A DNA stretch of 64,000 nt, from the NCBI GenBank assembly GCA_037176705.1, contig CM073885.1:87700001-87764000 (forward strand), given 5' to 3'. The position numbers and the translations under genes are program-made. Shown in pieces: positions 1 through 11,281 of this stretch. This DNA comes from Molossus alvarezi. Its lineage: Eukaryota > Chordata > Mammalia > Chiroptera > Molossidae. The notes under the pieces were generated by a model. That model saw only the letters and a list, made by a program, of their open reading frames with translations. It made no database searches and was not told the origin of the DNA. Numbering within the stretch: the stretch's first letter is position 1; each line of letters opens with the position of its first letter.

Positions 1-429
1 ATCTGATTTATAATTTAGATTTGAAAATTTTTTATAAAGGTATTGTGTTCTATAAAATTGAGAGAATTCATTTTCTCTATGTTGGGTATTTGACGCTTAT
101 GTTGGGTGTTTCATGCTCATGAAGAGTTTGAAAACTACAGGTAAATAAAAACAAAGATCAATCTCAACATTCAGAATGACTCCAGGTAAACATTTTGTTA
201 TAGTTCTATATCCATATCTATGTGTATCAATATATTTGTAAATAACTAAAACCAAAATTGTGAATGATATTATAAAACTGGATTTTTTTCATTTAATTTA
301 CATGAAAACTGGTTAGATTATATGGTATTTTCTATAGTATCCAAGAACAACATTTTCAATAAATGAAAGGTATTTTCATCCTATTGATCTGTACTGCCCA
401 ATATGTAACTACTTAAAACATAAGAACTC
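1..429. other. AT-rich single-copy sequence, nothing recognised
   Basis: No repeat family, gene or RNA signal is visible. Short A/T runs only. Confidence 0.5.
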
Positions 430-615
430 GAGTGTGTGCTACTATATTGTCCTGTCCAAAAGACATACCAGGCTACTCTCCTTCCAAAAAACATATCAAA
501 ATACCTTTTCCACATTGTGTACATCTAAGAGCAAAACTATTCATCTTTTCACTCCTGTTACAGTGTCTGCCATATAATAAGTGTTCAGTAAATGTTTACT
601 GGATTGACACTCCAT
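430..615 (+). mobile_element. L2 3'-end relic (possible)
   Basis: The right part reads like the end of an old L2 (or MIR) element: a 'cagtgtctgccatataat' block followed by a 'gttcagtaaatgtttactgg' block, matching the usual 'cagtgcctggcacatag...caataaatgtttgttga' ending. The left part is too diverged to be sure of. The 61-codon ORF here is not credible as a gene. Confidence 0.45.
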
Positions 616-2055
616 AAATTTATTCATGATGAACAAACCTAACCTCTCCAGGTTAATATAAAAATTATAAGTGACAAAAAATAGTATTCAAGACAAAAGC
701 TCACATCTGTCAATGTTTTATATTAAGACCAGGAAAAGATGTTTCCCTATAACCTCAAAACCACCCAAGGACCTAAATGTCTAATGTAAAAAGGACACAT
801 TCAGCACACTCTTCCATCCCCTTCACCAGGGCCACATTCAGGCCATCACACAACTCCAGAATCAGTCCACCTTTAGAATGCATTTTTAGAATGCATTAGG
901 AATGACAATAATTGTTAACAGCGTACAGATCTATTTCCAGCAGCAGAAAGCATCAACACACGTATGAAAAAAGGTGATTCTGATTCAAAGTCAAATTAGG
1001 CAATAAGATACACAAGAAGAAATATGGAGATTAGGTCACACCTTCCAATGAAAAGAAATATTCATTCCAAAAGTGATGTCATAGGTCAGCTTTGAATCCA
1101 AGTGTAAGGTTAACATTTTGTCTCACTGGAAAAAAATGAATTTGACCTTGTAATATTTATATCACACAAAAACTACCACAGACAGATTTCTTTCTGAAAG
1201 CCTTCATATTGGATGTTGTCAAACCATCCGTGGCGGAGATGTGAGATGTGATCTTAACTCGTAGCTGGATTTGACAGTGCCAACCCAGAAGACAGAGCGG
1301 AAAGGGTTTTCAGTGTGGCCTCTTTTTTGCCCTAATTTGTGTTTGATGCTAACTTTGTTATGTCTGCCTGGAAGAGTACGGATGTCGTTGATGGCCACCC
1401 TCAGACAGAGTTGCTTCTTTTTACAAAACTTTTAACAGTCTTGATTAAAAATAGAAAGGCAATGGATTCTCTCAGCTCAGAAAGGCTAAGCTGACCAAAA
1501 CACGGTTAACTCACTGCAAAACAAGCATAGAACAAAAGGTCCCAAACATGATACTGACAAAATAATTGATCATAATAAGTCTTTGGTGACTATAATAACA
1601 GTAAAATATATTCTTTATCTCTTTAAAAATTTGTAATTAATTAGGGGAAGGAAAGCATTACAAAGTTTATAGATATGCACTGATTGAACCATAAATAGGG
1701 TTTTCTTATACAAAACCAATCTTATTTAAAATCTCTGAAAATGTATACTTTCTAACAACTTTAGTGCTGAGTAATGCCTTACAGGATCATATTTAAGTGG
1801 CTTCTTTATACTATTGTTTCATCCTCAAAGCATATGCTCCGATGTATCAAGTTAATTTGAATTGACTCATGATTTCCGTCTTCATTATTTTTGTGTAGAC
1901 ATTAGAAAGTTTATACCTTGTATTTTGTAATGTAAACATACCTACTAAAACTAAGCACGTGATTCCTCTGACATGCTTAAAAATGTAGTAAGTGATCAGA
2001 AGGCTATAGAAAAGAGGTATTCTGGTGGATGTGATGGAGAAAGTATGGAGGTTGG
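616..2055. other. Single-copy sequence without recognised features
   Basis: AT-rich, with no TSD-bounded insertion or long ORF. The stretch at about 1200-1440 is less AT-rich and keeps several CpGs, but nothing identifies it. Confidence 0.4.
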
Positions 2056-2240
2056 GGTGTGACAGACCCCCTGGTTTGAATGTCAGTCCTGCCTTTTCTG
2101 ACATTGGGCACATTCCCTAACCTTTGCGTGTCATCACGTTGTCCCATCAGAGCACTGAAGATGCCGATCCCTCCCTTGATACGTGGTTTCATAGGCAGCC
2201 TTTGTATGAGTAAAAATGTGTAATCGGTAAGCAGTAACAA
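2056..2240 (+). mobile_element. MIR SINE relic
   Basis: Order of motifs matches MIR sense strand: 'ctggtttgaatgtcagtcctgcc' region, then 'gggcacattccctaacctt' in place of the usual 'gggcaagtcacttaacct', then the poorly kept 3' half. The divergence suits an ancient mammal-wide copy. The short antisense ORFs over it are chance. Confidence 0.65.
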
Positions 2241-2301
2241 TTATTGTGTATTACCACTCCTACTAATTAGAATATCGACCCTGACTACAAGAACTAAGAT
2301 A

Positions 2302-2526
2302 AAGTCCAGCCGGTGTGACTCAGTGGTTGAGCGCTGACCCATGCACCAAGAGTTTGCCGGTTTGATTCCCGGTCAGGACACATGCCCAGGTTATGGGCCC
2401 GATCCCCAGTGCGGGGCATGCAGGAGGCGGCCAGTTGATGTTCTCTCTCATCGATGTTTCTGTCTCTCTTTCCCTCTCCCTTCCTCTCTCTCTAAAATCA
2501 ATTTAAAAAATGTTTTAATATAAAAA
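2302..2526 (+). mobile_element. VES SINE, type 2
   Basis: tRNA-derived head with A box 'tgactcagtggttgag' and B box 'ggtttgattcc'. It is followed by the type-2 body ('gcccaggttatgggc', 'atgcaggaggcggcc') and a pyrimidine tract ending in 'ctctctaaaatcaattt' plus A-rich tail. Flanked by a perfect 13-bp TSD, aagaactaagata, at 2289-2301 and 2527-2539. VES copies are RNA polymerase III transcripts moved by L1 enzymes. The 60-codon ORF lies wholly inside it. Confidence 0.95.
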
Positions 2527-2539
2527 AAGAACTAAGATA

Positions 2540-2979
2540 TAGCATGTGACCCAGTCTGTATCACAAAATATTACATATTGTGTTGTATTTACATAATGTA
2601 ATGTTAGATTGCTTGTAAAGACTAAAAGTACAGAAGGAACTCAGACAAGAAGGTCTAACGCCAGCATGCAAATAACTAGAGATGGCGTCAGTGAAAAGGT
2701 CTTGGTGTTTGCTTTTAAAAAATAGAGAGAATTTGGGAAGATTAGAAGGGTAAAGGGATGGGAACACATGTGTGAAAGGCATTTATTTTTAAGTGAAACT
2801 TTTATGTTTATGTTCCTAAAACCCTGTGTCTATGTCTGGAGGTTGATTTTAACCTTTGGCGTATAATTTGTCACTTTTGACACACAAGAAATGTACATAT
2901 TTGGAGGAAACTAGAAACTATTCAGACACTTACATGAAGGTAATAGTAAAAATAACTACCACTTTCTGAGCAACTGCTG
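2540..2979. other. Single-copy spacer
   Basis: No recognisable repeat or coding signal between the VES copy and the next MIR relic. Confidence 0.4.
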
Positions 2980-3115
2980 TGTGCCAATTACTCCCTGTGC
3001 CTTGACTTCCTCTTCTGTAAAGTGGGGAGAACAGCTCTTAATTCAGGAGAAAACACGTAGAACATTGTCTCTGACTAGTAAGCACTCAAACATTGGCTTT
3101 GATTTAAATGATGAA
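2980..3115 (+). mobile_element. MIR SINE relic (3' half)
   Basis: Shows 'ttgacttcctcttctgtaaa' and 'gtggggagaacagc', the diverged MIR sense core, then 'agaacattgtctctgactag' and 'taagcactcaaa', equivalent to the 'cagtgcctggcacatagtaagcgctcaat' ending. Confidence 0.65.
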
Positions 3116-3306
3116 GATGCTGCTGCTATACTAGACCCTGGTGATGTACTTTTCTCTCAGGGCATCATTGACTCTTCACAGTAACCCTGCAGCCTACAAG
3201 GCAACATATTGAAAAAGGTGAGTTGAATAGAAATGAATTAAAAAATGTTGGACTTATTATAGTAAAAGTAACCATGATGAACAATTTTGGGCAGACCAAT
3301 ATTTTA

Positions 3307-3573
3307 TTTTATTTTTTTTATTATTATTTTTTTTTATCCTCACCCGAGGACATTTTTCCATTTTTTGTTCAGGTAGAGTGGGATGGAGAGAGAGGAACAG
3401 AGACAGAGAGAAACATCGATGTGAAAGGGACACATCGAGTGGCTGCCACCCGCACAACCGACCAGGGCTGGGGACAAACTGCAACCGAGGTACGTGCCCT
3501 TAGCGGGAACCGAACCCAGGTCTCTCCAGACCGCAGGCTAACACTCTAACCGCTGAGCCAAACCGGCCAGGGC
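3307..3573 (-). mobile_element. VES SINE, type 1, full length
   Basis: Complete minus-strand copy. From the right it shows the tRNA-like head (box A complement 'ctgagccaaaccggccaggg'), box B 'gggaaccgaaccc', the body, the GA-rich tract and the diagnostic type-1 tail 'cctcacccgaggacattttt', then a T-rich stretch (the A tail). TSD gcagaccaatatttta at 3291-3306 and 3574-3589, perfect over 16 bp. ORFs of 75-108 codons over it are SINE sequence. Confidence 0.96.
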
Positions 3574-3604
3574 GCAGACCAATATTTTAAAAGGATTGGT
3601 CTGG

Positions 3605-3819
3605 CCTGGCCAGTATGGCTCAGTGGTTTGAGCACCGTCCCATGGACTGAGAGGTCCCGGTTCGATTCCTGGTCAGGGCACATGCCCAGGTTGTGGTCTC
3701 GATCCTCAGTAGGAGGCGTGCAGGAGACAGCCGATCAATGCTCTCTCTCTCACATCAATGTTTCTATCTCTCCCTTCCTCTGTCTCTAAAAAAAATAATA
3801 AAAGCGTATTTTAAAAAAA
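3605..3819 (+). mobile_element. VES SINE, type 2, abutting the previous copy
   Basis: Head with 'tatggctcagtggtttgag', B box 'ggttcgattcc', type-2 body 'gcccaggttgtgg', tail 'cttcctctgtctctaaa'. TSD aaggattggtctgg at 3591-3604 and, with one mismatch, at 3820-3833. It lies one base after the downstream TSD of the opposite-strand type-1 copy, so the two form a head-to-head inverted pair. Confidence 0.95.
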
Positions 3820-4000
3820 AAGGATTAGTCTGGCAGGAATGAGACAGTAGGGAAGCAAAATGTGCAATGAGATGCTTGTCGCCCAGGCAATCAGGGGCTG
3901 GGGGACACTTCCAAGGTGATAAAAATGGGGTGGAAAGAAAGGAATTTTGATTCCATCCCCCTAAAAAAAAATGGGCATGATTCTTGTCTTTATCGTTCAC

Positions 4001-4230
4001 TTAACATTTATCAAGTACTTAAATTGTGCCATGTAATGTGCTGTGATTTTCATGCTAATTGTTTCATTTAATTATCCCAGCAGTACTCTGGGGGAGTCAT
4101 AGGTATCATTTGCATTTTGAAGATGAGTAAACCCGGGCTAAGGTTTACGCCACTTGCTCAAGGTCACACGGCTGGTCAACAGTGGGGTCAGGATTTGCAT
4201 TCAGATTTTGCTGACCCCAGAACCAGCAAA
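4001..4230 (-). mobile_element. MIR SINE, near full length
   Basis: Reads as the complement of MIR throughout: 'aacatttatcaagtact', 'gtgccatgtaatgtgctg', 'tttcatttaattatccc', 'ttttgaagatgagtaaac', 'cacttgctcaaggtcacacg', 'tggggtcaggatttgcattc'. One of the best preserved MIRs in the window. Confidence 0.85.
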
Positions 4231-6715
4231 CGTAGCCTCTAAACGATGCCAGCTCTCACATGGCTGTACTTGGGGTGACAAATGTGCTATCTGATTATAA
4301 AAATTAATTGATATTGATTTCTTTGTTCTTCAAAATACATCTCTCTGGTACCTGAAGTTTTATTCTGTACTAGATAACATCAAGGCATATCCATTTTTAA
4401 CAATGAATGCAAATCCAATTGCCAATCATCAATGTTTTGAAAGGGATAACACTAAAGACAGAAGATTTCATAAATCTGTCAAGGTATATAATACATCCGT
4501 GGTGTTAATCGTTAAAATCAACTTATGAAAATAAGTTTGGGGTCCAGGTTTGTAATCGGACAGAGGACAGTCTCATATAAAGAAAAAGCAAAAGAAGTTT
4601 CTATACAGCAAAATAAAAAAGTTAATTTCATGAAACCAGCTGTTTGAAACAGGGTTGTTTTGAAGACATTGTTCATAGCTATTCAAATAGACCCCCGCAC
4701 AACCAAAACGAGAATCTGTCACTCCTAACTGATCTTTTACAAAGCCTGAGACCACCACTTACAAAAGGAATGCGGTTTATTACAGTTGTTGCACTCCAAA
4801 TGAATATTGATTTCAATCTCAGAATGCTATGAAAGGACTTGCATCAATTACACAGTACATCAGAGTCATCATGCAAGTTACCTAGTTCCAGTGATGCACA
4901 CAGCAAATCAATCATTCACTTTCACACACCTTTGAAGAGACACCAGCCGCCATGAGCTTCCTTTATCTAAACCTTAACATAAGCCATGCAATACCACGTG
5001 GTGACAGAAAAGGAAACCATCCCCAGTCTTAGAAAGGATAGGCTCCGATCAGAAAGCCATTATAATTACTCCTTTTCAAGTGGGCTGTGTGTTAATACAA
5101 ATACAAATGAGAGGGTGAAAAAAAAAAAAAAAAATGAAGCCTTAATGACAGCATTATGAAGGGAGGTTTCTCCTTTACATTATTTATTTATTCAATGGGA
5201 AATTATTTGGCAATTATGATAAAGCAACTAGATGACAATGACTTTCCTTTGAGTCACTAATTAAAATGCTGATTGCCTGTGGAGTGAGATGTGCAGTTAT
5301 GGTCAAACAAGAACTTTCATTGTGCTGAACAGCTTGGGCTGGCCTGACACCTGGCCGGGGAGGGCGCATGAATCAAGCCCACTTCACCACGAAAATCAGA
5401 CTCATTTTTATTCAGCAAATTTCGAACATAATGTTATGAATCTGGGCAGGATAATAACACAGCCAGTGATCTTAAGAGATCTTTTTTAGAGAAAGAAATA
5501 AAGTCGAGGTTCTAAAATGAATCACCTTATGAAGTCTAAGAGTATATCTGATACATATCAAGTGGCTTTTCATGTGAAGTTGAGTTTTTATGAATTTGTA
5601 CTTTCTTGTGTTTTTTAATTTTTCTACAAGCTACCCTTATGTACACACAAACATCAAAGAAATGTCACCTTCTTAGTGCAACATATATGCTCGTTAAACA
5701 TGAATGATTTCTCTTCAATGATGAAAGAAAGGTCTTACAATTAATCATAATGAGGAAATTTTTCTTTCTTGTAATGTAATGAATTCAGTGCTTTGAATTT
5801 TACTAACTAAAATTATGGTTTTCCCAATAACACTGAAATAGTCATCGTTTTCCAAAATTAAAAATATACTTCCTATACTTACAACCTGTTTATGATCTAA
5901 AAAATCAATTAAATTCATAAGTTAAAGGAGAACAGGTGCCTTAAACCAGCGACATTCATCTTAAAAAAGCATTATTTCAATAGAATCAGTTTCTTACAAA
6001 ATGAAAAATTCTTAGATTTGGGAGAAAATGGAGAGGTCATCTTTCCCATCCAAAGTGGGAATTCCCTCTACAGTAGCTGAGAATTCTGCCTTTGCCACAA
6101 GTTAAAGAAGATGATGTTTCCAGCATTGAAAGGAAGACCATCCCACTTCTGACTGGTTCTGAAGGTCAGCAATAATCTAAAGGTCAAATTGGCCTTCTCA
6201 TAACTTCTACCCCCGACCCATTCTGGAGTATCACAGAAGAAATCCATCCCTCTTCCACATATTTTGAGAGCTAGCATGTGGCCTTCAAAGCTCCTGCTTT
6301 TCCAACCTTACTGACTCTGGTCCTCGCAGCTGGTCGCTACGTGCCTTTGTGTCCATCCTCCACGATCTGTCTGTCTCAACAAATGCTCGGAGGGGAAAAA
6401 ACATATTCCAGATGTGGTCAAATTACCCAAGTGTAGTAAGACCTTTTTTTTTCCTGCTTCTAATTTCTAAAGCTTTGATATAACAATGGATCCTATTCGT
6501 TTCATAGTCAACTAAAACGTCTAGATTGATTTTATCCAAATTATTTTTAACAAAAGTAAACATTTTATGAAGTTTACATTTATTGCTCTTGGATTTCATT
6601 TTCTTAGTCTGTCATTAACCTTGAGGCAATGTATTCCTGTCCATCTGATGCTATTTAATCTCTCTAAGCCTTCGTTCCCTTGTGTAGAGGACGTGTAGCC
6701 CAGTAACTTCTAAGC
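4231..6715. other. Single-copy region
   Basis: About 2.5 kb with no recognised transposable element or plausible exon. It holds an A18 run near 5117-5134. The part at 5990-6650 is less AT-rich and may be an old repeat I cannot name. ORFs of 61-69 codons lack any recognisable motif. Confidence 0.4.
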
Positions 6716-6890
6716 ACGCACTAGCTACCATTTATGAAGCATTTGTCTAGTGCCAGGCACAGTGCTGAGGGCCCTGTGTGCAACACACACAAGCAGGGAC
6801 TAGTACATCCACTTCACAGATGAAAAAACTAAGGCTCAAAGAGCTAGTAACAGAGCCAGGGCTTGAGGTCAGGCCACCCATAACCATACC
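6716..6890 (-). mobile_element. MIR SINE relic
   Basis: Complement of MIR: 'accatttatgaagcatttg', 'agtgccaggcacagtgctga', 'cacttcacagatgaaaaaac', 'taaggctcaaagagctag', 'cagagccagggcttgaggtc'. A short CA-rich insertion ('caacacacacaagc') interrupts it. Confidence 0.75.
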
Positions 6891-7604
6891 AATGACCAGT
6901 TCTCTTAATTTTCTAACATATAGAACATTAATAAATGGACCTATGATAAAATGATTGGACAGAACCCAATTAAAGCAATGTCTCTTAGAAGATTAGCTTC
7001 CAGTTTGATTATCTTTTGGGGACCATTTACTCAAAACCCCATGACTTCCTCAGCGCACAATGTATATACCCACAAAAAGCCCACAGCTATAACATATACT
7101 TTCTCAAAGACTTGCAAAAACTAATGTGCACTATGCCCTCAAAATTTCTCTAACCTATTTTTTGAAAAGGAAATGAGGTGAGCTTGGCACCCTGGCTGCT
7201 ATCTAATGACTACTGTCTTCCCAAGTGCTATCAATTCATTGATGCATTTAATAGTTTCCACCCCAGAACAGGTCTGAGTTCAGGTATCCACCTTACTCAG
7301 GATACAGGCTCTTCTCTCCTCTTTCCTAGCTTTTCCAAAGATTTCCAAAAGTGGTATCATAACCCTAACTGAAAATTCCTTTGGTGCAATGGCTGAATCT
7401 GTACCAATTTGAAGTGACTATGAGATCTTAAAGAGTCTCTACACCTACCACTTGAGGTTTTCAGGTTGTTTTAACAATGGTTGTGCTGTCTTTCACAATT
7501 TGAAAATTCATTGTTCTTTATAGAGAAAACAGAAGTTAAATAGAACTTAGTTTTTCTACTCTTTAGTCATATTTCAGCATTATGCCATCTGTTCCAAACA
7601 ATGC
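6891..7604. other. Single-copy spacer
   Basis: No identifiable element; the 64-codon ORF at 7178-7372 shows no motif. Confidence 0.4.
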
Positions 7605-7760
7605 AAATCAGCAAGTATTTATGGAACACCTAGAATGTGCAAGTGTTTTACATGAGAGTGAGGGAACACAGAGATGACACAGTGTGTTTACAATCTGAGG
7701 ACAGTCACAGAGGCAGAGCTGGTCAAGTGGGATGCAAAGAGAACTGAACACATAGGACAG
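7605..7760 (-). mobile_element. L2 3'-end relic
   Basis: Pattern of a reversed L2 3' end: 'cagcaagtatttatggaac', 'acctagaatgtgcaagtg', then 'agggaacacagagatgacac' and 'tgtttacaatctgaggac', equivalent to the usual 'gggatacagcagtgaac...gagcttacagtct'. Confidence 0.55.
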
Positions 7761-7818
7761 CAAACAAGCTGATAAGGAATCCCCTAGAATAGTGACCAAC
7801 TAAAAAATGAGCTACAGC

Positions 7819-8053
7819 CCTGGCCGGTCTGGCTCAGCAGTTAGAGCGTCGGCCTGTGGACCAGAGTCCTGGGTTTGGTACCTGCTAATGGCACGTACCT
7901 TGGTTGCAGTTTGTCCCCGACCCCCATTGGGGTCCTGTGGGTGGCAACCAGTCGGTATGTCTCTCTCACATCGATGTTTCTCTCTCTCCCTTCCTCTCTC
8001 CCTCACACTCTGACAATAAATGCAAAAATGTCTTCAGGTGAAGATGAAAAAAG
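7819..8053 (+). mobile_element. VES SINE, type 1
   Basis: 'ccctggccggtctggctcag' head, type-1 body ('ccttggttgcagtttgtccc'), pyrimidine tract and tail 'aaaaatgtcttcaggtgaag'. Perfect 16-bp TSD aaaaatgagctacagc at 7803-7818 and 8054-8069. Confidence 0.95.
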
Positions 8054-8261
8054 AAAAATGAGCTACAGCATTTATTTTCCTTCTTTTTATGATTCCAAAT
8101 ATAACTTTAAGTCTACTTTCATATTTCTCTATTTTATGAGTGTGCTTTGAAAACTTGTGTTGTTTCTAAACAACCTCTCCTCTTTGTTGGGGTCTATTAT
8201 TGTCAGAATTTTATTATTAGAGCCTCTTGTAGCAATGATCCACCTTTGCTCAAACACCCTT

Positions 8262-8345
8262 CCATTCATTCATTCATTCATTCATTCATTCCACAAATAT
8301 TACTGTGTCTACTAAATATCAGTCGTTCTTTTCAAGCCTCAAGTC
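8262..8345 (-). mobile_element. L2 3' terminus with ATTC repeat
   Basis: Seven 'attc' units (about 8266-8292) lead into 'cacaaatattactgtgtct' and 'actaaatatcagtcg'. L2 ends in a TGAATGAA-type repeat, so this reads as the reversed L2 end. Confidence 0.6.
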
Positions 8346-8462
8346 ATGGAATCACACCTATAATATTTTTAGATAATTTTATGGGCCAATTATTGCAGGG
8401 ACACTGGCCCTGAATATAAGCTAACGTCTTTTTTATTTGGATATTTAAAAATCTGCTTCCAC

Positions 8463-8568
8463 GTATATGTATGCATATATATCTTTTATGTATGTGTGCT
8501 ATATGTGTATACCTATGTAATATACAGCGAGTTCTATCTATTTATCTTTCTCTATATATCTATAGAGA
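8463..8568. repeat. AT-rich low-complexity tract (TA/TATC-like)
   Basis: Irregular 'tatatgtatgcatatatatc' and 'ctatatatctatag' stretches. No unit is repeated regularly enough to call a microsatellite. Confidence 0.6.
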
Positions 8569-8681
8569 TAGATTTTTTTTGTCTTTTTTTTTTTTGGTAC
8601 ATGTTCCTAGTGGGAACCGAACTCGGGACTCTCTGGTCCACAGGCCAACGGCTTCAACTGCTGAGCCAAGCAAGCCAGGGC
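8569..8681 (-). mobile_element. VES SINE, internally shortened (head plus tail only)
   Basis: Poly-T (the A tail) runs almost straight into the tRNA-like head complement: 'gtgggaaccgaactcggg' (B box side) and 'ctgctgagccaag' (A box side). The body, GA tract and tail block of a full VES are missing. A TSD around TA-rich flanks cannot be defined. Confidence 0.85.
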
Positions 8682-10379
8682 TGTATATATATTTTTAATC
8701 TGTCTCCCAAAGGGAGAAAATCCTTCCATTGCAGTGCTTCCACTGTGAGTCCTTTCTCTTAGTCCTTGGGCCATGATTTCCTTAGGCCCCTTATATCATA
8801 ATTAAGTTTTCTTCTTAAAAATCTATACTTTATACCTGGCACACAGCTAGCTGACCCCATCCCCGTTATTATGCCATGCTATGCTTTCCAGAGAATTTTC
8901 AGGGTCTTCAGTCACTCTTCTTCATTAGTCAAATATTAATTGCTTTGCTTAATTTGTTTCATTTTCTTCTTTCCTTTACCAGCCCCAAATTTCGATTTAA
9001 AGACATCTTGGCCCTAATAATGAGACCCTTATCAAGTCCATTCTTCCCAGTTCTGGAAACTGGAAAAATGGAGGAAAATATTACTTGTATTTCAAGCCTT
9101 GTAAGTTTCCATTCAGCCCTTTAGCAATACCTCCTCAGGCCCTTCTAGCCATCTCCCCTCTATATGCATTGAATAGCAGCAGGTTTAATGAGATCCGACA
9201 CATGAGCCATCAGTTCTAATATTCTCACTCCAAGAATGCGGTGTTTCACCCAGGAAACCATTTTAAGTCTACACACAGCCTCCTTCCACTTCTCACAGGA
9301 GACCTCTGCAGTCCCGAGAGTCACTGTATGAGATCCGTCTGTGAACCCTGCACACCGTCCAGCCCAGAGCTGAACCGGCTTCCTCTGATGTCCCAGCCTC
9401 ACGCCGCACAGGGTATGTCAGGCCTGCTGTAGAGCTCCGGATGGCACGGCTGCCTCTCCTCTTTCTAGGAGGAACCGAGTTCCTACGCTCACCGACCTCT
9501 CGATGCCGGTTTATTATAGCCCTCTGATGATCTTTCCTTCTCCGAATATTTGTTCCATTCAGTTTGCCCTGATCAAAAGATAATCTAATACGGAGTTTTA
9601 CCACTCAGATTTCTAAAACAAGTAAACCTTCACTCCACCGTCCAACAAGTTTATTTACTAAAAGAACAGATATATTTTTTCGGTTTCTATACTAAGATTT
9701 GACTACATGTCATTTAGTCATTTAAGATGTTATATGACATTACAGAGACTACATGAATAATGATTTTCTTATCAGTATGTGGTCATCATTTTAAGATTAG
9801 TTCAAAAGAATGGTATATAGCTTTGGGTTACAATTTGGGTATTTGAATAGTTTATTTTAAATTGAGGATACTAATTCCAAACATATCTACTTTAACAGGA
9901 ACAAAAAGCAAAATTATATTTCTCTACAACTATTATTCCTATATTTCTAGTACTAATACCATGATGTTATAAAATACAGTCCTTAAATAAATAATCTGCT
10001 CTAGAAATAAGCACTGCAATTCCTTCTGTCCCTTATCTGTGGCTCCACCATAAAATGCCTAGTCACATCCTCCCCAAAATAACATGACCACATACATCTC
10101 AATATTATCCAAAATTACCATTTTTCAATCTTTGGCTATTCTAAACAAAATTATGAGGGTAATTTTTTAAACATTTGCTTTTGTGATTTGAGTAATGGCT
10201 TACAGGAAGTAAGCAGTAAGATCAACTTCACTGATCCTACAGGGAAGACATTTCCAATTGCTTTTCTGTGTGTTCTTCACTGGAGAGTATTTAGAAAAGT
10301 GAAAATTATTTTATTTCTTTTTTTCCAGCTTATTTTGACATCTCCATATTATTACTAACATGAAAAGAAATGGAAAAAA
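8682..10379. other. Single-copy region with a CpG-retaining patch
   Basis: No repeat recognised. About 9290-9600 keeps roughly 15 CpGs and is GC-richer than its flanks. An acceptor-like pyrimidine tract ending in 'ctctcctctttctag' is at about 9456-9470. ORFs of 63 and 103 codons overlap there on opposite strands and match no family I know. Confidence 0.4.
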
Positions 10380-10725
10380 TCCTGGAGGACAGCTTAACAA
10401 TATTTATCAGAATTTAAGTGCATATTCTATTTCTTTGAAGTTATCCTAAGCAATTCTAGTCATCGAACAAACAGATACAAATGCAAAAAGATATCCACAG
10501 AACTGTTTATAAAAACAAAATATTTAAATCAGATCAAACGCCCATTAATAAGGAACTGCCTACATGAACTACTATGCAACTAAATACTGTGTAACTATAG
10601 TTATATCTTATAAAGATTTCCACAATATATTAATGTAAAAAGCAGAAAGATCAATGTGTAACAATAAAATACATTTTTAGGCTATATACATATAAATGCA
10701 GTAAAAGTCTACAAGACTATCGCCA
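10380..10725 (+). mobile_element. Old L1 (L1M-type) 3' fragment
   Basis: Order of motifs follows the end of L1 ORF2 and the 3' region: 'atcctaagcaattctagtca', 'aaaagatatccacagaactg', 'cgcccattaataaggaac', 'gaactactatgcaacta', 'ttaatgtaaaaagcagaaag'. Reading frames are destroyed. Confidence 0.7.
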
Positions 10726-10730
10726 ATTTT

Positions 10731-10970
10731 TTTTTTTAATCTTCACCCGAGGATGTTTTTCCATTTATCTTCAGATAGAGTGGGAGGGAGGGAGGGAGAG
10801 AGAGAGAGACATCGATGTGAGAGAGACACATCAATGGCTGCCTCCCATACAACCCCGACGAGGGCCAGGGTCCAATCTACAACCGATGTACGTGCCCTTG
10901 ACAGGAATCGAACCCTCGACTCCTTGGTCCTCAGGCTGACACTCTAACTGCTGAGCCAAACCAGCCAGGG
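10731..10970 (-). mobile_element. VES SINE, type 1
   Basis: Tail block 'cttcacccgaggatgttttt' next to poly-T on the left, GA-rich tract, head complement 'gctgagccaaaccagccagg' on the right. The probable TSD is imperfect (tcgccaattttt / tcatcaattttt). It inserted close to the 3' end of the L1 fragment. Confidence 0.93.
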
Positions 10971-11033
10971 CTCATCAATTTTTTTTTCAATGGTTATACT
11001 TCTGTAAGATGGGATCACAGGTAACTTTGTCTT

Positions 11034-11270
11034 GATTTTTATTTATTTATTTTCATCCACACCCAAGGATATGCTTATTGACTTTAGAGAGAGAGAGGAA
11101 AGGAGAGAAAGGCAAAGAGAGAGAGAAACATTGATCTGTTGCCTCCTGTATGCATCCCAACTGGGGATCGAATCCACAGCCGAAGTATGTGCCCCAACTG
11201 GGAATCAAACCCGCAACCTTTTTGGTGTACAGGATGACACTCCAACTAACTGAGCCACCAGGCCAGGGCT
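11034..11270 (-). mobile_element. VES SINE, divergent subtype
   Basis: Right-hand head complement ends 'gagccaccaggccagggct' and the B-box region reads 'gggaatcaaacccgc'. The left has a GA-rich tract and a diverged tail ('cacacccaaggatatgctta'). Perfect 11-bp TSD aactttgtctt at 11023-11033 and 11271-11281. Confidence 0.93.
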
Positions 11271-11281
11271 AACTTTGTCTT

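Noticed and set aside
7819..8053. tRNA gene from A and B box motifs
   Set aside because: The boxes belong to VES SINE heads here and at about twenty other sites; there is no complete cloverleaf with acceptor stem.
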